Part shown: positions 7,559-16,398 of the stretch, one piece after another
Layout: the number at the start of each line of letters is the position of its first letter
Numbering within the stretch: position 1 is the first letter of the stretch
Assembly (NCBI RefSeq): GCF_001673635.1
Contig: NZ_LZMH01000069.1
Location: forward strand, 372,001-436,000
Direction of reading: 5' to 3'
DNA length: 64,000 nt
Origin: Mycobacterium asiaticum
GTDB taxonomy: Bacteria > Actinomycetota > Actinomycetes > Mycobacteriales > Mycobacteriaceae
Notes under the pieces: generated by a model
What the model was told of the DNA's origin: nothing
The model's database searches: none
What the model saw: the letters and a program-made list of their open reading frames with translations, nothing else
Program-made: the position numbers and the translations under genes

Positions 7559-8959
7559 TCAGTTCGGCCGCGGATCACCCTCCGGCCGCGACGCCATATT
7601 GATTTCGTTGCCTGCCAATCCATTTCGTCTCGTGAACGGTGCGGTGAAATACACGGCTACCACCACCGCCCAGGACAGCAGGCTCAGCCACAGCTGACTG
7701 CGAGCGGTGTCGTCGAACGCCATCTGCACCAGCACCGCAACGATTCCCGCGGCCGTCAGCACCGAAAGCGCCGGAAACAGCCACATCCTGACCCGCAGCT
7801 GCTCGGCGGGCGTGCGTCGTCGCAGCACGATCTGGGAGAGCGCGATCAGCAGGTAGACGAACAGGATCACGGCGCCGGATGAGTTGAGCAGGAACAGGAA
7901 CACCGTGTCGGGCGACAGCCAGGCCATCAATACACACAGAAAGCCCACCACCGAGGAGAACAATATGGCGACGGCGGGCACCCCACGGCGGCTCAGTTTG
8001 ACCAGCCGGCTGGGCGCCTCCCCACGGCGGGCAAGCACGAACAGCATCCGCGACGAGGTGTACAGGCCGGAATTCAGGCACGACAACACCGCAGTCAGCA
8101 CTACCGCGTTCATGATCTGGTCTGCGCCAGATAATCCCATGTGCTTGAGCGCCGCCACATACGGCGACGTCCCGGGTTCCATCGCGTTCCACGGCGTGAT
8201 CACCACCAGCAGCAGGACCGAACCGACGAAGAAGACCACGATGCGCGCCACCACCGACCTGGTCGCCCGCGCGATGGCCCGCTCGGGGTCCCGGCTCTCC
8301 GCGGCCGCGATGGTGACGACTTCCGCGCCCACCATGGAGAAGATCACCACGACCACCGCGGCGAACACCGCCCCGACCCCCGCGGGAAAGAACCCGCCCC
8401 GCGAGGTCAGGTTCGAGAAATCCAGGTGCCGGCCCGGCCACCAACCCAGCACAAAGGCCGTCCCGACAGCCAGGAACGCCATGATCGCCGCGACTTTGAT
8501 TCCGGCGAACCAGAATTCGAATTCGCCGAAGGACGACACGGAGAACAGGTTGGTGGCGGTCATCAACACCATCAGGCCCAGCGAGAGCAGCCACAGCGGA
8601 GCGGGAAACCAGTAGTTCAGCACCTTGCCGCCGGCAACCGCCTCGAAGCCGACGACGATCACCCAGAAGTACCAGTACAGCCAGCCCACCGAGAAGCCCG
8701 CCCAACCGCCCAATGCCGTCGCCGCGTAGTCCGCGAACGAGCCCGTCGAGGGGTTCGCGGTCGCCATCTCGCCCAGCATCCGCATCACCAGGACGATCAG
8801 CATGCCGCAGATCGCGTAGGTCAGGAACGAGGCCGGCCCGGTCTTGGCGATCACCACGCCCGACCCGACGAACAACCCGGCGCCGATCACGCCGCCCAGG
8901 GCGATCATGCTGAGCTGCCGTTGCGAGAGGTCCTGGCGCAGCTGCGAAGTGCTAGCCAT
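7559..8959 (-). CDS. gabP: Amino-acid permease of the AAT/APC family (GabP-like)
   Basis: 466 residues from the ATG at 8959; an upstream in-frame start at 9004 would add only a poor Gly-rich extension. Twelve hydrophobic segments are evident. The first carries the APC signature GGVIGAGLFVGSG, and MVGAEVVTIAAAES is the conserved TM6 region. Segments such as NPSTGSFADYA and FGEFEFWFAGIK closely resemble GABA permease GabP of enteric bacteria. It probably imports 4-aminobutyrate or a related amino acid by proton symport at the cytoplasmic membrane. Position matches Rv0522 (gabP) in M. tuberculosis. Substrate is inferred from similarity only. Confidence 0.8.
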   Translation of the reverse strand: MASTSQLRQDLSQRQLSMIALGGVIGAGLFVGSGVVIAKTGPASFLTYAICGMLIVLVMRMLGEMATANPSTGSFADYAATALGGWAGFSVGWLYWYFWVIVVGFEAVAGGKVLNYWFPAPLWLLSLGLMVLMTATNLFSVSSFGEFEFWFAGIKVAAIMAFLAVGTAFVLGWWPGRHLDFSNLTSRGGFFPAGVGAVFAAVVVVIFSMVGAEVVTIAAAESRDPERAIARATRSVVARIVVFFVGSVLLLVVITPWNAMEPGTSPYVAALKHMGLSGADQIMNAVVLTAVLSCLNSGLYTSSRMLFVLARRGEAPSRLVKLSRRGVPAVAILFSSVVGFLCVLMAWLSPDTVFLFLLNSSGAVILFVYLLIALSQIVLRRRTPAEQLRVRMWLFPALSVLTAAGIVAVLVQMAFDDTARSQLWLSLLSWAVVVAVYFTAPFTRRNGLAGNEINMASRPEGDPRPN

Positions 8960-9102
8960 GGCTAACCACAACACATCCGCGCCGTGGGCACCACCGGGGC
9001 CCACCGGGTTCGCGGGGGAGAAATCACGCCGCCATTACAGGTACCTTGCGATACGGCGTGGCTCGTCCCGAAAAGGCCTGTCGGCGCGGCAAAATTGCCC
9101 CC

Positions 9103-9963
9103 GTGGCCGATTTGACCCGCCGATCGGTGCTACGCATGGGTGTAGGCGCCAGCGCCGGAGCGGCCGGTGTATGGGCGTTGAGTGGCCTGCTGGATCCACT
9201 CAAGCCGATGGCCGCCCCCATGGCGCCGGCGCCGTTCGATCCCCCTACCGCCGGCAAGACGCTGCCGACCAAACTCACCGGGTCCTTCATCTCGGCGGCC
9301 CGCGGCGGGATCAAGACCAACTGGGTGATCGCCATGCCGCCCGGGCAGACCAAGATGCTGCGGCCGGTGATCGCGTTGCACGGCAAGGACGGCGACGCCA
9401 ACATGATGCTGGACTGCGGCGTCGAGGACGCGCTGGCGCAATTGGTCAGTGAGGGCAAGCCGCCCTTCGCCGTCGTGGGCGTCGACGGCGGCCCGAGCAG
9501 TTACTGGCACCGGCGCTCCAACGGCGAGGACTCCGGCACGATGGTGCTCGAAGAGCTGCTGCCGATGCTGACCTCGATGGGCATGGACACCTCGCGGGTG
9601 GGCTTCCTGGGCTGGTCGATGGGCGGATACGGCGCGCTGCTGCTGGGCGCCCGGCTGGGCCCGGCCCGCACCGCCGGGATTTGCGCGATCAGCCCGGCGC
9701 TGTACATGTCCTACATCGGCACAGCGCCCGGCGCCTTCGACAGCGTCGACGACTGGACCCGCAACACGGTGTTCGGGCTGCCGGTGCTGAACTCGATCCC
9801 GCTGCGCGTCGACTGTGGGATCGGCGACCGCTTCTTCTTCGCAACCAGCCAATTCGTCGGCCAGCTCAAGAAGCGGCCGGCGGGCAGCTTCTCCCCCGGC
9901 GGACACGACGTGGACTATTGGCGAGCGCAACTCCCCGGTGAGCTGGCCTGGATGGCGACTTAA
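9103..9963 (+). CDS. Tat-exported alpha/beta-hydrolase (esterase), Rv0519c-like
   Basis: 286 residues from GTG 9103. This start places a twin-arginine signal at the N-terminus (LTRRSVLRMGVGASAGAAG); a TTG at 9046 would add 19 residues of low quality. The nucleophile elbow is GWSMGGYGAL, an oxyanion-type loop is VVGVDGGPSSYWHRR, and the catalytic histidine is probably in SPGGHDVDYW close to the C-terminus. This is the esterase-D/antigen-85-like fold, expected outside the membrane. It is adjacent to (five bases before) a large membrane acyltransferase on the same strand, so a role in adding or removing acyl groups on envelope glycans is plausible but unproven. Confidence 0.82.
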   Translation: MADLTRRSVLRMGVGASAGAAGVWALSGLLDPLKPMAAPMAPAPFDPPTAGKTLPTKLTGSFISAARGGIKTNWVIAMPPGQTKMLRPVIALHGKDGDANMMLDCGVEDALAQLVSEGKPPFAVVGVDGGPSSYWHRRSNGEDSGTMVLEELLPMLTSMGMDTSRVGFLGWSMGGYGALLLGARLGPARTAGICAISPALYMSYIGTAPGAFDSVDDWTRNTVFGLPVLNSIPLRVDCGIGDRFFFATSQFVGQLKKRPAGSFSPGGHDVDYWRAQLPGELAWMAT

Positions 9964-9968
9964 GTGAG

Positions 9969-12128
9969 ATGACAGTGCGATCCGCCGACACCTCCGGCTC
10001 TCCGCGAACGGCGGAGGGGAGGTCTGTGCGGGGACGGTTCCGCCCGGACATCGAAGGGTTGCGGGCCGTCGCGGTGATTGCGGTCGTCGCGTATCACGCG
10101 GGCATTCCCGGTACCGCCGGCGGTTACATCGGCGTCGACGTGTTCTTTGTGATCTCCGGCTTCCTGATCACCGGGTTGCTCTGGCGCGAGGTGGCGGCGA
10201 CGAACACCGTTGCGCTGGGCCGGTTCTACGCCGCCCGTGCCCGTCGGCTATTACCCGCCGCGGCCACCGTCGGCGTGGTCACCGCGGTCTTCGCGGCCGC
10301 CGTGCTGCCTCCGTTGCAGGCCCGACGGGTGTTCGTCGACGGCATCGCCAGCGCGTTGTATGTCGGCAACTACCGGTTCGCCGCCCAGGGCACGGACTAC
10401 ATGGTGTCCGACGTGCCGCCGTCACCGTTCCAGCACTACTGGTCGCTCGGGGTGGAGGAACAGTTCTATCTGCTCTGGCCCGCGCTGATCATCGCCACCG
10501 CGTTGCTGACGAGGCGGATCGGCAGGAGCGCCGCCGGCGCGGCGCCCTACGCGGTGCTGCTGACCCTGGTCGGCGCGGCATCACTGGCCGCGGCGGTGGT
10601 GTGGACGCGGGTGTCGCCACCATGGGCGTTCTTCTCGCTGCCCACCCGGGCCTGGGAACTGGCGGCCGGTGGCCTGGTGGCCCTCACGATCAACCAGTGG
10701 CGTCGGTTGCCGCTGCTGCCCGCCACGGTCGCCGGCTGGGGTGGTCTCGTGCTGATCCTGCTGACCAGCACCCAGCTGGGTCCGCATACGCCCTATCCCG
10801 GTACGTCGGCGCTGCTGCCGGTGCTGGGTACGGCATTGGTGATCGGCGGCGGGTGTGTCACCGGCGGCATGGGCGTGGGCCGGGTGCTGTGCCCACCGGC
10901 GATGCGGGCGATCGGCGGGTTGTCCTACTCGTGGTACCTGTGGCACTGGCCGGTGCTGCTGCTGCTGCCGCCGCTGCTTGGTGATCCCGGGGGGCTGCCT
11001 GGCCGGCTGGCGGCGACGACGGTGTCCGCGGGACTCGCGGTGATCACCATGCATGCCGTGGAGAACCCCGGCCGGTTCGCTGCGGCGCTGCGCAAATCGG
11101 CCAAGACCAGCCTGGCCGTGGCCGGCGCCGCCACCGGCGTCGCCGCTTGCGCCTGCGCGGTGCTGCTGACGGCGATACCGGCCCCGGTCGGCCACGGCGC
11201 CGCAGCTCCGCAGGCGAACATCATTGCGCTGCCACCCGCCCCCGGCCCGCAGGTCGGTCCGCACGAAGCCGCCGTCGCGCAGGCCTTCGCTCAGGTCCGC
11301 GAAGCGCTGGCCACGTCCGCCGCCCGGCGCGAGGTCCCGGCTAACCTGAACCCCTCGCTGGCCGCCGCCGCGGGCGACAAGGCCCCGGTGTTCGTCAACG
11401 GCTGCATGCGCTCGTGGCGCGATGTGGGGCAGAGCGAATGCGCCACCGCGGACGTCGCTTCGCCCACCACAGTGACGCTGATCGGCGACTCCCATGCGGC
11501 GATGTGGGACCCCGCACTGCAACAGGTGGCCGAGCAGCGGCACTGGCGGCTGGAGACGCTGGCCAAGGTGACCTGTCCACTGCTGGACCTGCCCATCGTC
11601 AGCCCCTATCTGGGCCGCAAGTACAACGAGTGCGAACAGTGGCGGGCCCAGATCGTCAACCGGCTGCAGGCCGAGCGACCCAAGCTGGTGGTGCTGAGCA
11701 TGAGCCGCCGCTACCACGCCGACTTCAGCTTCGCCTCCTACGACCCGGCGTGGATCGACGCCGTCGCGCGGGTGGTCGCGCAGCTGCGCGGCATGGGATC
11801 TCACGTCCTGCTGCTGGGACCGGTGGCCGATCCGCAATCGTCGGCGCCCACCTGTCTGTCCGCACACCTCGACGACGCCGGGGCCTGCGCGCCCACCCGG
11901 GCAGTGGCGGTGAACGGCGACGGCATCGCCGCCGAGCAGCGGGTGACCGCCGCGGCCGGCGGCTCCTACGCGGACCTCACCGACCTGTTCTGCACCGCCG
12001 ATCGGTGCCCAATGGTCGTCGGCAACACGCTGGTGTTCCGCGACGACAACCACGTGACGACCGAGTATGCACAACTGCTGGCCCCCGTGATCGGGGCGCT
12101 GGCCGACCAGGCCCTGTCAGACGGATGA
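9969..12128 (+). CDS. Membrane acyltransferase-3 with C-terminal SGNH domain (OafA/SucT-like)
   Basis: 719 residues. Residues about 25-370 are an acyltransferase-3 domain: RPDIEGLRAVAVIAVVAYHA (catalytic His in TM1), GVDVFFVISGFLITG, and ten or so membrane helices. A further helix near residue 380 leads to an extracytoplasmic SGNH domain from about residue 480, with VTLIGDSHAAMWDP (GDS) and RDDNHVTTEYA (D-x-x-H). The architecture matches Rv0111 and Rv1565c; the latter family includes the SucT arabinan succinyltransferase. Expected role: transfer of an acyl group across the membrane onto a cell-wall polysaccharide or lipid. Not present at this place in M. tuberculosis. It starts six bases after the esterase gene. 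Confidence 0.9.
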   Translation: MTVRSADTSGSPRTAEGRSVRGRFRPDIEGLRAVAVIAVVAYHAGIPGTAGGYIGVDVFFVISGFLITGLLWREVAATNTVALGRFYAARARRLLPAAATVGVVTAVFAAAVLPPLQARRVFVDGIASALYVGNYRFAAQGTDYMVSDVPPSPFQHYWSLGVEEQFYLLWPALIIATALLTRRIGRSAAGAAPYAVLLTLVGAASLAAAVVWTRVSPPWAFFSLPTRAWELAAGGLVALTINQWRRLPLLPATVAGWGGLVLILLTSTQLGPHTPYPGTSALLPVLGTALVIGGGCVTGGMGVGRVLCPPAMRAIGGLSYSWYLWHWPVLLLLPPLLGDPGGLPGRLAATTVSAGLAVITMHAVENPGRFAAALRKSAKTSLAVAGAATGVAACACAVLLTAIPAPVGHGAAAPQANIIALPPAPGPQVGPHEAAVAQAFAQVREALATSAARREVPANLNPSLAAAAGDKAPVFVNGCMRSWRDVGQSECATADVASPTTVTLIGDSHAAMWDPALQQVAEQRHWRLETLAKVTCPLLDLPIVSPYLGRKYNECEQWRAQIVNRLQAERPKLVVLSMSRRYHADFSFASYDPAWIDAVARVVAQLRGMGSHVLLLGPVADPQSSAPTCLSAHLDDAGACAPTRAVAVNGDGIAAEQRVTAAAGGSYADLTDLFCTADRCPMVVGNTLVFRDDNHVTTEYAQLLAPVIGALADQALSDG

Positions 12129-12218
12129 ATCGGGAGAATCCGGTGGGAAAATCTTCGCGAATGAACCTCGCGGGGAAAGCGAACGTGGTACGAATAAAAG
12201 GGTTTTGGAGGTTCTGAA

Positions 12219-12335
12219 ATGAGTCCGATGCTGTTGGTTCTGCTTAGCGCAGCCGCACCAGTCGCCGGGCTTGGCTTACTGCAATTGCAAGCGCGCCTTG
12301 AACGTTGGGACTACGAAAGGCACGCCGAGGACTGA
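12219..12335 (+). CDS. 38-residue membrane mini-protein ending in LERWDYERHAED
   Basis: ATG at 12219 follows a near-perfect Shine-Dalgarno (GGAGG, 12207-12211) with seven-base spacing. The product begins MSPMLLVLLSAAAPVAGLGL, one hydrophobic helix, and ends with a charged amphipathic tail (QARLERWDYERHAED). Similar short proteins with this tail recur in mycobacterial genomes as far as I recall, mostly unannotated because of size. The ribosome site, clean stop and helix-plus-tail composition argue for a real gene. Function unknown; a membrane-anchored regulator or complex subunit is one possibility. Confidence 0.72.
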   Translation: MSPMLLVLLSAAAPVAGLGLLQLQARLERWDYERHAED

Positions 12336-12408
12336 GGCGCTGGGCGCCGCGGCATCAAACCCGTTGCCTGCCAGACGCTTTGGCCCTCACCTGCGCCTCA
12401 AGGCCAGC

Positions 12409-13104
12409 TTACTTCAGCAATTGCCACCGGATCAGCGGGACGATTTTCTCCGCCATATACGCATGCCCGGCGTCGTTGGGGTGCACCCCGTCCGAACCGA
12501 TCAGCTCGGGGCGGTCGACGAACCAGCGGTCGCCGATCGGGTCGACGAAATCCGCCCGCGCCGCCCAGGCCGCGCCCGCAAGCACGTCGCGGATCACCAG
12601 CACCGGCACCGGCACATCGGCCGTCGGCCACGGCGGTCCAATCACCAGAAACCTGGCGTGCGGCGCGCGCTGCCGCGCGAGAACAAACGTGGCGTGCACC
12701 CGCTGGGCCAACAACACCGGATCGACGTCCTGGTCGTTGCGCGAACCGAAGAACACCACCAGGTCGTCGTCCGCTTTAACCGCGCGGTCGGTCAGATCCT
12801 GAAAGATGTTGCCGTGGTCGCCAACTGCGCCGTATCCGGCCCTGCCCTCGGCCGCGACATCGCTGGTGATGCGCAACCCGGGCGCGGCGAGCGTCCGCCA
12901 GGTGCGGGCCGTCCATGACCTCGCGCCCAGACCGCCCAGATCTGTACCGGTGGTGTAGGAGTCGCCGACCACAGCGATGTGTTTGAGGCGCAGATCCAGC
13001 GTCAGCGCACGGACGGGGCGTCCCTGCACCGGGTCGGTGACGCACGGCGCAACTATGGCCATCAGCGCGCACAGACTGATGGCGAACCGGACCAATCGAG
13101 TCAT
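12409..13104 (-). CDS. Secreted SGNH-hydrolase (Rv0518-like)
   Basis: 231 residues from ATG 13104, the same length I recall for Rv0518; a longer upstream reading is Arg-rich and implausible. An N-terminal signal peptide is clear (RLVRFAISLCALMAIVAP). The SGNH blocks are IAVVGDSYTTGTDLG (Ser nucleophile), GRAGYGAVG, VVFFGSRNDQD and GSDGVHPNDAGH (D-x-x-H). Such enzymes deacylate or transacylate polysaccharides and lipids outside the cell. Its neighbour on the same strand in M. tuberculosis is the acyltransferase Rv0517; here a DUF2252 gene separates the two. Confidence 0.85.
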   Translation of the reverse strand: MTRLVRFAISLCALMAIVAPCVTDPVQGRPVRALTLDLRLKHIAVVGDSYTTGTDLGGLGARSWTARTWRTLAAPGLRITSDVAAEGRAGYGAVGDHGNIFQDLTDRAVKADDDLVVFFGSRNDQDVDPVLLAQRVHATFVLARQRAPHARFLVIGPPWPTADVPVPVLVIRDVLAGAAWAARADFVDPIGDRWFVDRPELIGSDGVHPNDAGHAYMAEKIVPLIRWQLLK

Positions 13105-13462
13105 CGCAACCTTCACCACGGAGGACCGAATAGCTAACTCAAATCGTACGAGGAACCGACGGTGACGGCGCGCATCTTCGCAGTCGCCACGCCCGGAACG
13201 TGAGCGGTCACACATCCCGTGCGGTCGCAACCGGCGACGCAGCCGACGGGACGCCGCGGCGCCGCGACGTCCCGCCGCATGTGCACTGGTCGCCGCGGTT
13301 TATCGGGACCGAGGGAAGACCGCCGGCTGCTCGGTGACCCCGACGCGAAACGACCCCGGCGGTGGATTGCGGAAGGGGACCGCACAGGCGAATGGCAATC
13401 CCGGTTCGGACCGGCACTCAGGGTCGGCGTGGCAAACATCGCTCAGTGGGTACTACTGGGTA
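13105..13462. other. 358-bp divergent intergenic region
   Basis: Space between the start of the SGNH hydrolase (-) and of DUF2252 (+), so both promoters must lie here. I see no convincing gene. The one clear structure is a 26-bp palindrome at 13248-13273, listed separately. Confidence 0.6.
13248..13273. repeat. 26-bp loop-less palindrome
   Basis: GGGACGCCGCGGC (13248-13260) is followed directly by GCCGCGACGTCCC (13261-13273); the arms pair over 13 bp with one mismatch. It may be a regulator site or a cruciform-forming element between divergent genes. Confidence 0.6.
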
Positions 13463-14776
13463 ATGGCCGACAACACCGACCGCGAGTCGTTCATCGTGGA
13501 CTGCCTCGTGGGGGCGTTCGAGGATCTGATGAAGGCGGACCCGGACGCCTTTCGCACCAAGTTCCGCAAGATGGCCGCTGACCCGTTTGCGTTCTACCGC
13601 GGCAGTGCGTGCTTGTTCTACGCGGACATGGCCGACCGGGACGATAGGTGGGCCGATGAGCGCACCGGCCGGGTGTGGATCCAGGGCGACCTGCACGCGG
13701 AGAACTTCGGCACCTACATGGACGGGTCCGGAGTGCTTATCTTCGACGTCAACGACTTCGACGAGGCCTACATCGGCCACTTCACCTGGGATCTGCAACG
13801 ATTCGCCGCCAGCGTCGCGTTGATGTGCTGGCAGAAGGCGCTCTCCGACGCCGAGATATCGCGGCTGATCGAGACGTTCGTGCGCTCCTATGTCAAGCAG
13901 GTGCACTGGTTCGTCGAAGAGGAAGACGACGCATCCTTCTCGCTGAATCTGCAGACCGCGCGGGGCGCGGTGCTGGCCGCGCTTCAGTCGGCGCGGCTGT
14001 CGACGCGCGCGGCGATGCTGGACCGGATGACGCGGGTGGATCAGTGGGACCGGAAATTCCGCGACGCGCCGGGAGTCCGTCGGCTCGACGACGCCGAACG
14101 AGACACGGTCGTCGAGGCTTTCCAGCGATATCTGGAGACCATCCCCGACACCAAACGGCGCCAAGAGGTGACCTATGACGTCAAGGATGTGGTCGGTAAG
14201 ACGGGATTCGGTATCGGCAGCGCGGGCCTACCCAACTACACGATCTTGATCGAGGGGTTCAATCAGGCGCTCGACAACGACATCGTGCTGTCGATGAAAC
14301 AGGGCAACATCGCCGCACCGAGCCGGGTGATCACCGACCAGAAGGTCCGGGACTACTTCCAGCACCACGGGCACCGCACCGCGATCTCGCAGCGGGCGCT
14401 GCAAGCCCACGCCGACCAGCTGCTGGGCTACACCGAGATCGACGGCATCGGTTTCGTGGTCAACGAGTTATCTCCCTACGAATCCGATTTGGAATGGGAC
14501 GAGCTGACCGAGCCCGACGAGCTCGCCGAGGTGGTCGAGCAGCTCGGGCAGGCGGTCGCGAAAGTGCACTGCGTAGGTGACGCGGACAGCGACCAGTCGC
14601 TGGTCGACTTCCAGACCGAGCACGCGATCGTCGAGGTGATCGGTGACCGCCTCGATGAGTTCGTCGCCGACATGGTGTCGTTCGGGCTGGAATACGCCGC
14701 GGTGGTGCGCGACGACCACCGCCATTTCGTCGAGGCGTTCCGCGAGGGCCGCATCCCAGGGGTGAGCGCCACCTGA
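13463..14776 (+). CDS. DUF2252 family protein
   Basis: 437 residues from ATG 13463 (MADNTDRESFIVDCLVGAFE). DUF2252 marks are the FAFYRGSACLFYADM block near residue 45, WIQGDLHAENFGTY near residue 73 and FDVNDFDEAYIGHFTWDLQR near residue 95. The HxxNFG followed by D-x-N-D-F-D resembles the catalytic HxDxxxxN and metal-binding Asp motifs of the aminoglycoside-kinase/APH fold, so the family may be a small-molecule phosphotransferase. No substrate is known. The gene lies alone between two minus-strand genes (Rv0518- and Rv0517-like) that are adjacent in M. tuberculosis, so it is an insertion or a loss elsewhere. Confidence 0.88.
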   Translation: MADNTDRESFIVDCLVGAFEDLMKADPDAFRTKFRKMAADPFAFYRGSACLFYADMADRDDRWADERTGRVWIQGDLHAENFGTYMDGSGVLIFDVNDFDEAYIGHFTWDLQRFAASVALMCWQKALSDAEISRLIETFVRSYVKQVHWFVEEEDDASFSLNLQTARGAVLAALQSARLSTRAAMLDRMTRVDQWDRKFRDAPGVRRLDDAERDTVVEAFQRYLETIPDTKRRQEVTYDVKDVVGKTGFGIGSAGLPNYTILIEGFNQALDNDIVLSMKQGNIAAPSRVITDQKVRDYFQHHGHRTAISQRALQAHADQLLGYTEIDGIGFVVNELSPYESDLEWDELTEPDELAEVVEQLGQAVAKVHCVGDADSDQSLVDFQTEHAIVEVIGDRLDEFVADMVSFGLEYAAVVRDDHRHFVEAFREGRIPGVSAT

Positions 14777-14791
14777 CGCTGGACGGGCCGG

Positions 14792-16084
14792 TCAGACTGC
14801 GCGGGACGAGACCCCGGACAGCGCACCGTCGATAGGATGCAGCTTCGCGGTCGGCGAGTCAGTCGCCAGTGTGCCCGCGGGCGCGGGCCGGGCGCCGACC
14901 ATCCGCCGCATCCAGCGCCGCGCAGGTTCCTCGACGTAGTGATACATCAGGCTGGACAGCAGCATGGCGATCAGGATCAGGCCGATCACGTTCCATTTCC
15001 ATGGGTTGTCCTGCGGCGTGAGCTCGAATTGCAGTACCGCCCAGCCCCACACGGTGTGCACCAGCTCGTGAACCATGTACAGGCAAAGGGAGATCTCCCC
15101 GCCGTACACCAGCACCCGGGTGGACAGCACCCAGGGCAGACTGCCCAGACCGACGGCCAAGGTGATCACCAGCGGGACGAACAGCACGTCGACCACCCCG
15201 CCGCTGTCTACCACGCCGCTGATCGGATGCGCATCGAACCAGTACAGGATCCCCACTATCGCGACGACCAGCAGCAGCGAGACATACCCGGCCACATGCC
15301 GGGCGCGATCGCTCAGCCGCAACCGGCGCACCGCGGCACAGGCCAAAGCACCCGCGATGAACTGGGTGACTATTCGCGGCAGCCAGCTCCACGGCGTGTA
15401 GAACTGGCCGCTGGCCAGCAGCAGTAACACCGGGGGCAGACAGGCCGCGAACGCCAGCAGCATCAGGGTGCGTGCCCGCGTCGCACGCTCCATGCGCAGG
15501 ATCACCAGCACGACGAACCCGAACAGTAGGTAGGCCAGCCATTCCGCGCTGATCGACCAGGCCGGACCGTCCCAGCTGGTCCCGTCGAAGAACGGCTCGA
15601 ACCACAGCTGAATCAACAGCACCTGCCGCACGTAGCTGATCGCGGTCAGGTCCCTGATTTCAGGCAACGGCACATGCCCGACGTGCAGGCTGAGGATCAC
15701 GATCAGCGCGGCCAGGTGCATGGTGACCAGGTACACCGGCCAGACCCGGGCCAGGCGTAGCCACAGGAAGTGGAGTGTGGCCCGCGTCGACCACGAGCCA
15801 CCCATCCGGTCCAGATAGTTCCAGGTCAGCACGAACCCGCTGAGGATGAAGAACAGGTCGACGCCTTGGGCGCCACAGTTGAGTACCGGAGCGAGGTCCT
15901 CGCGGAAATCGGGCGAGACGTCGGTCAGCATCGGCCTGAAATGAAACAGCACCACCCACAGCGAGGCGACGATCCGCAGTCCCGTCAGAGCTTTGATTTC
16001 GCCCCTGATCTTGCCCTTGATCTCATCCGTGGGCGCTGTGCTGGGCACGAGGTTTCTTCCGCCTGAGTCTGCTGTGTGGTTCAT
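14792..16084 (-). CDS. Membrane acyltransferase-3 (Rv0517-like)
   Basis: 430 residues. A polar N-terminus of about 30 residues precedes the acyltransferase-3 domain: ALTGLRIVASLWVVLFHFRP (catalytic His), QGVDLFFILSGFVLTWNYLD, and ten hydrophobic helices. A conserved arginine-rich loop (WLRLARVWPVYL) follows TM3. Unlike the 719-residue relative at 9969, there is no SGNH domain; the separate SGNH hydrolase at 12409-13104 may supply it. Predicted to O-acylate an envelope glycan or glycolipid; substrate unknown. It ends 15 bases from the convergent DUF2252 gene. Confidence 0.87.
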   Translation of the reverse strand: MNHTADSGGRNLVPSTAPTDEIKGKIRGEIKALTGLRIVASLWVVLFHFRPMLTDVSPDFREDLAPVLNCGAQGVDLFFILSGFVLTWNYLDRMGGSWSTRATLHFLWLRLARVWPVYLVTMHLAALIVILSLHVGHVPLPEIRDLTAISYVRQVLLIQLWFEPFFDGTSWDGPAWSISAEWLAYLLFGFVVLVILRMERATRARTLMLLAFAACLPPVLLLLASGQFYTPWSWLPRIVTQFIAGALACAAVRRLRLSDRARHVAGYVSLLLVVAIVGILYWFDAHPISGVVDSGGVVDVLFVPLVITLAVGLGSLPWVLSTRVLVYGGEISLCLYMVHELVHTVWGWAVLQFELTPQDNPWKWNVIGLILIAMLLSSLMYHYVEEPARRWMRRMVGARPAPAGTLATDSPTAKLHPIDGALSGVSSRAV

Positions 16085-16398
16085 CGACTAACGCGGCTGT
16101 CCGGGGCGACATCGCCATGTCACCCGTCCCCACGGGTAACCGGCAGCCAGAGCAGCCTAACAGCGCCGGCGCGGGAGCAGGTGCGGGCGAGCCCGGCCCG
16201 GCTCGTCGAACGTGGGGCCTACGCACGCACTGACGGGCTGTTCTCCCCTAAAGCTCGAGCTCGGCGCCGGTGGGGGCGGCACTGTCCATGCCGAACGCTT
16301 CTTAGCAATAAGTTAGGCGTGACTGTCGGTCCCCTTAAGTTCGGCGGGCACCTTATAGGCAGGGCTCGGCCGGTGTGCGAGGGGAATGGGGCAGCTCG
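16085..16398. other. 314-bp divergent intergenic region
   Basis: Promoter space between the acyltransferase (-) and the STAS gene (+). No gene was recognised. The segment 16208-16229 (CGAACGTGGGGCC...) resembles one arm of the hairpin at 62088-62151. I looked for a GTTT-N15-17-GGGTA element before the STAS gene and did not find one. Confidence 0.5.

Noticed and set aside
10581-12074. 497-residue open frame on - inside the AT3-SGNH gene
   Set aside because: Antisense shadow of a high-G+C gene: Arg/Gly/Gln/His-rich, no domain, no ribosome site, while the + gene has clear motifs.
13400-13465. SigF-like promoter before DUF2252 (GGGTAC near 13448 and GGGTAA near 13459)
   Set aside because: The -10 resembles SigF, but no GTTT lies 15-17 bases upstream.
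16085-16398. SigF promoter before the STAS gene
   Set aside because: Expected from SigF-network links, but no GTTT-N15-17-GGGTA element was found in this gap.
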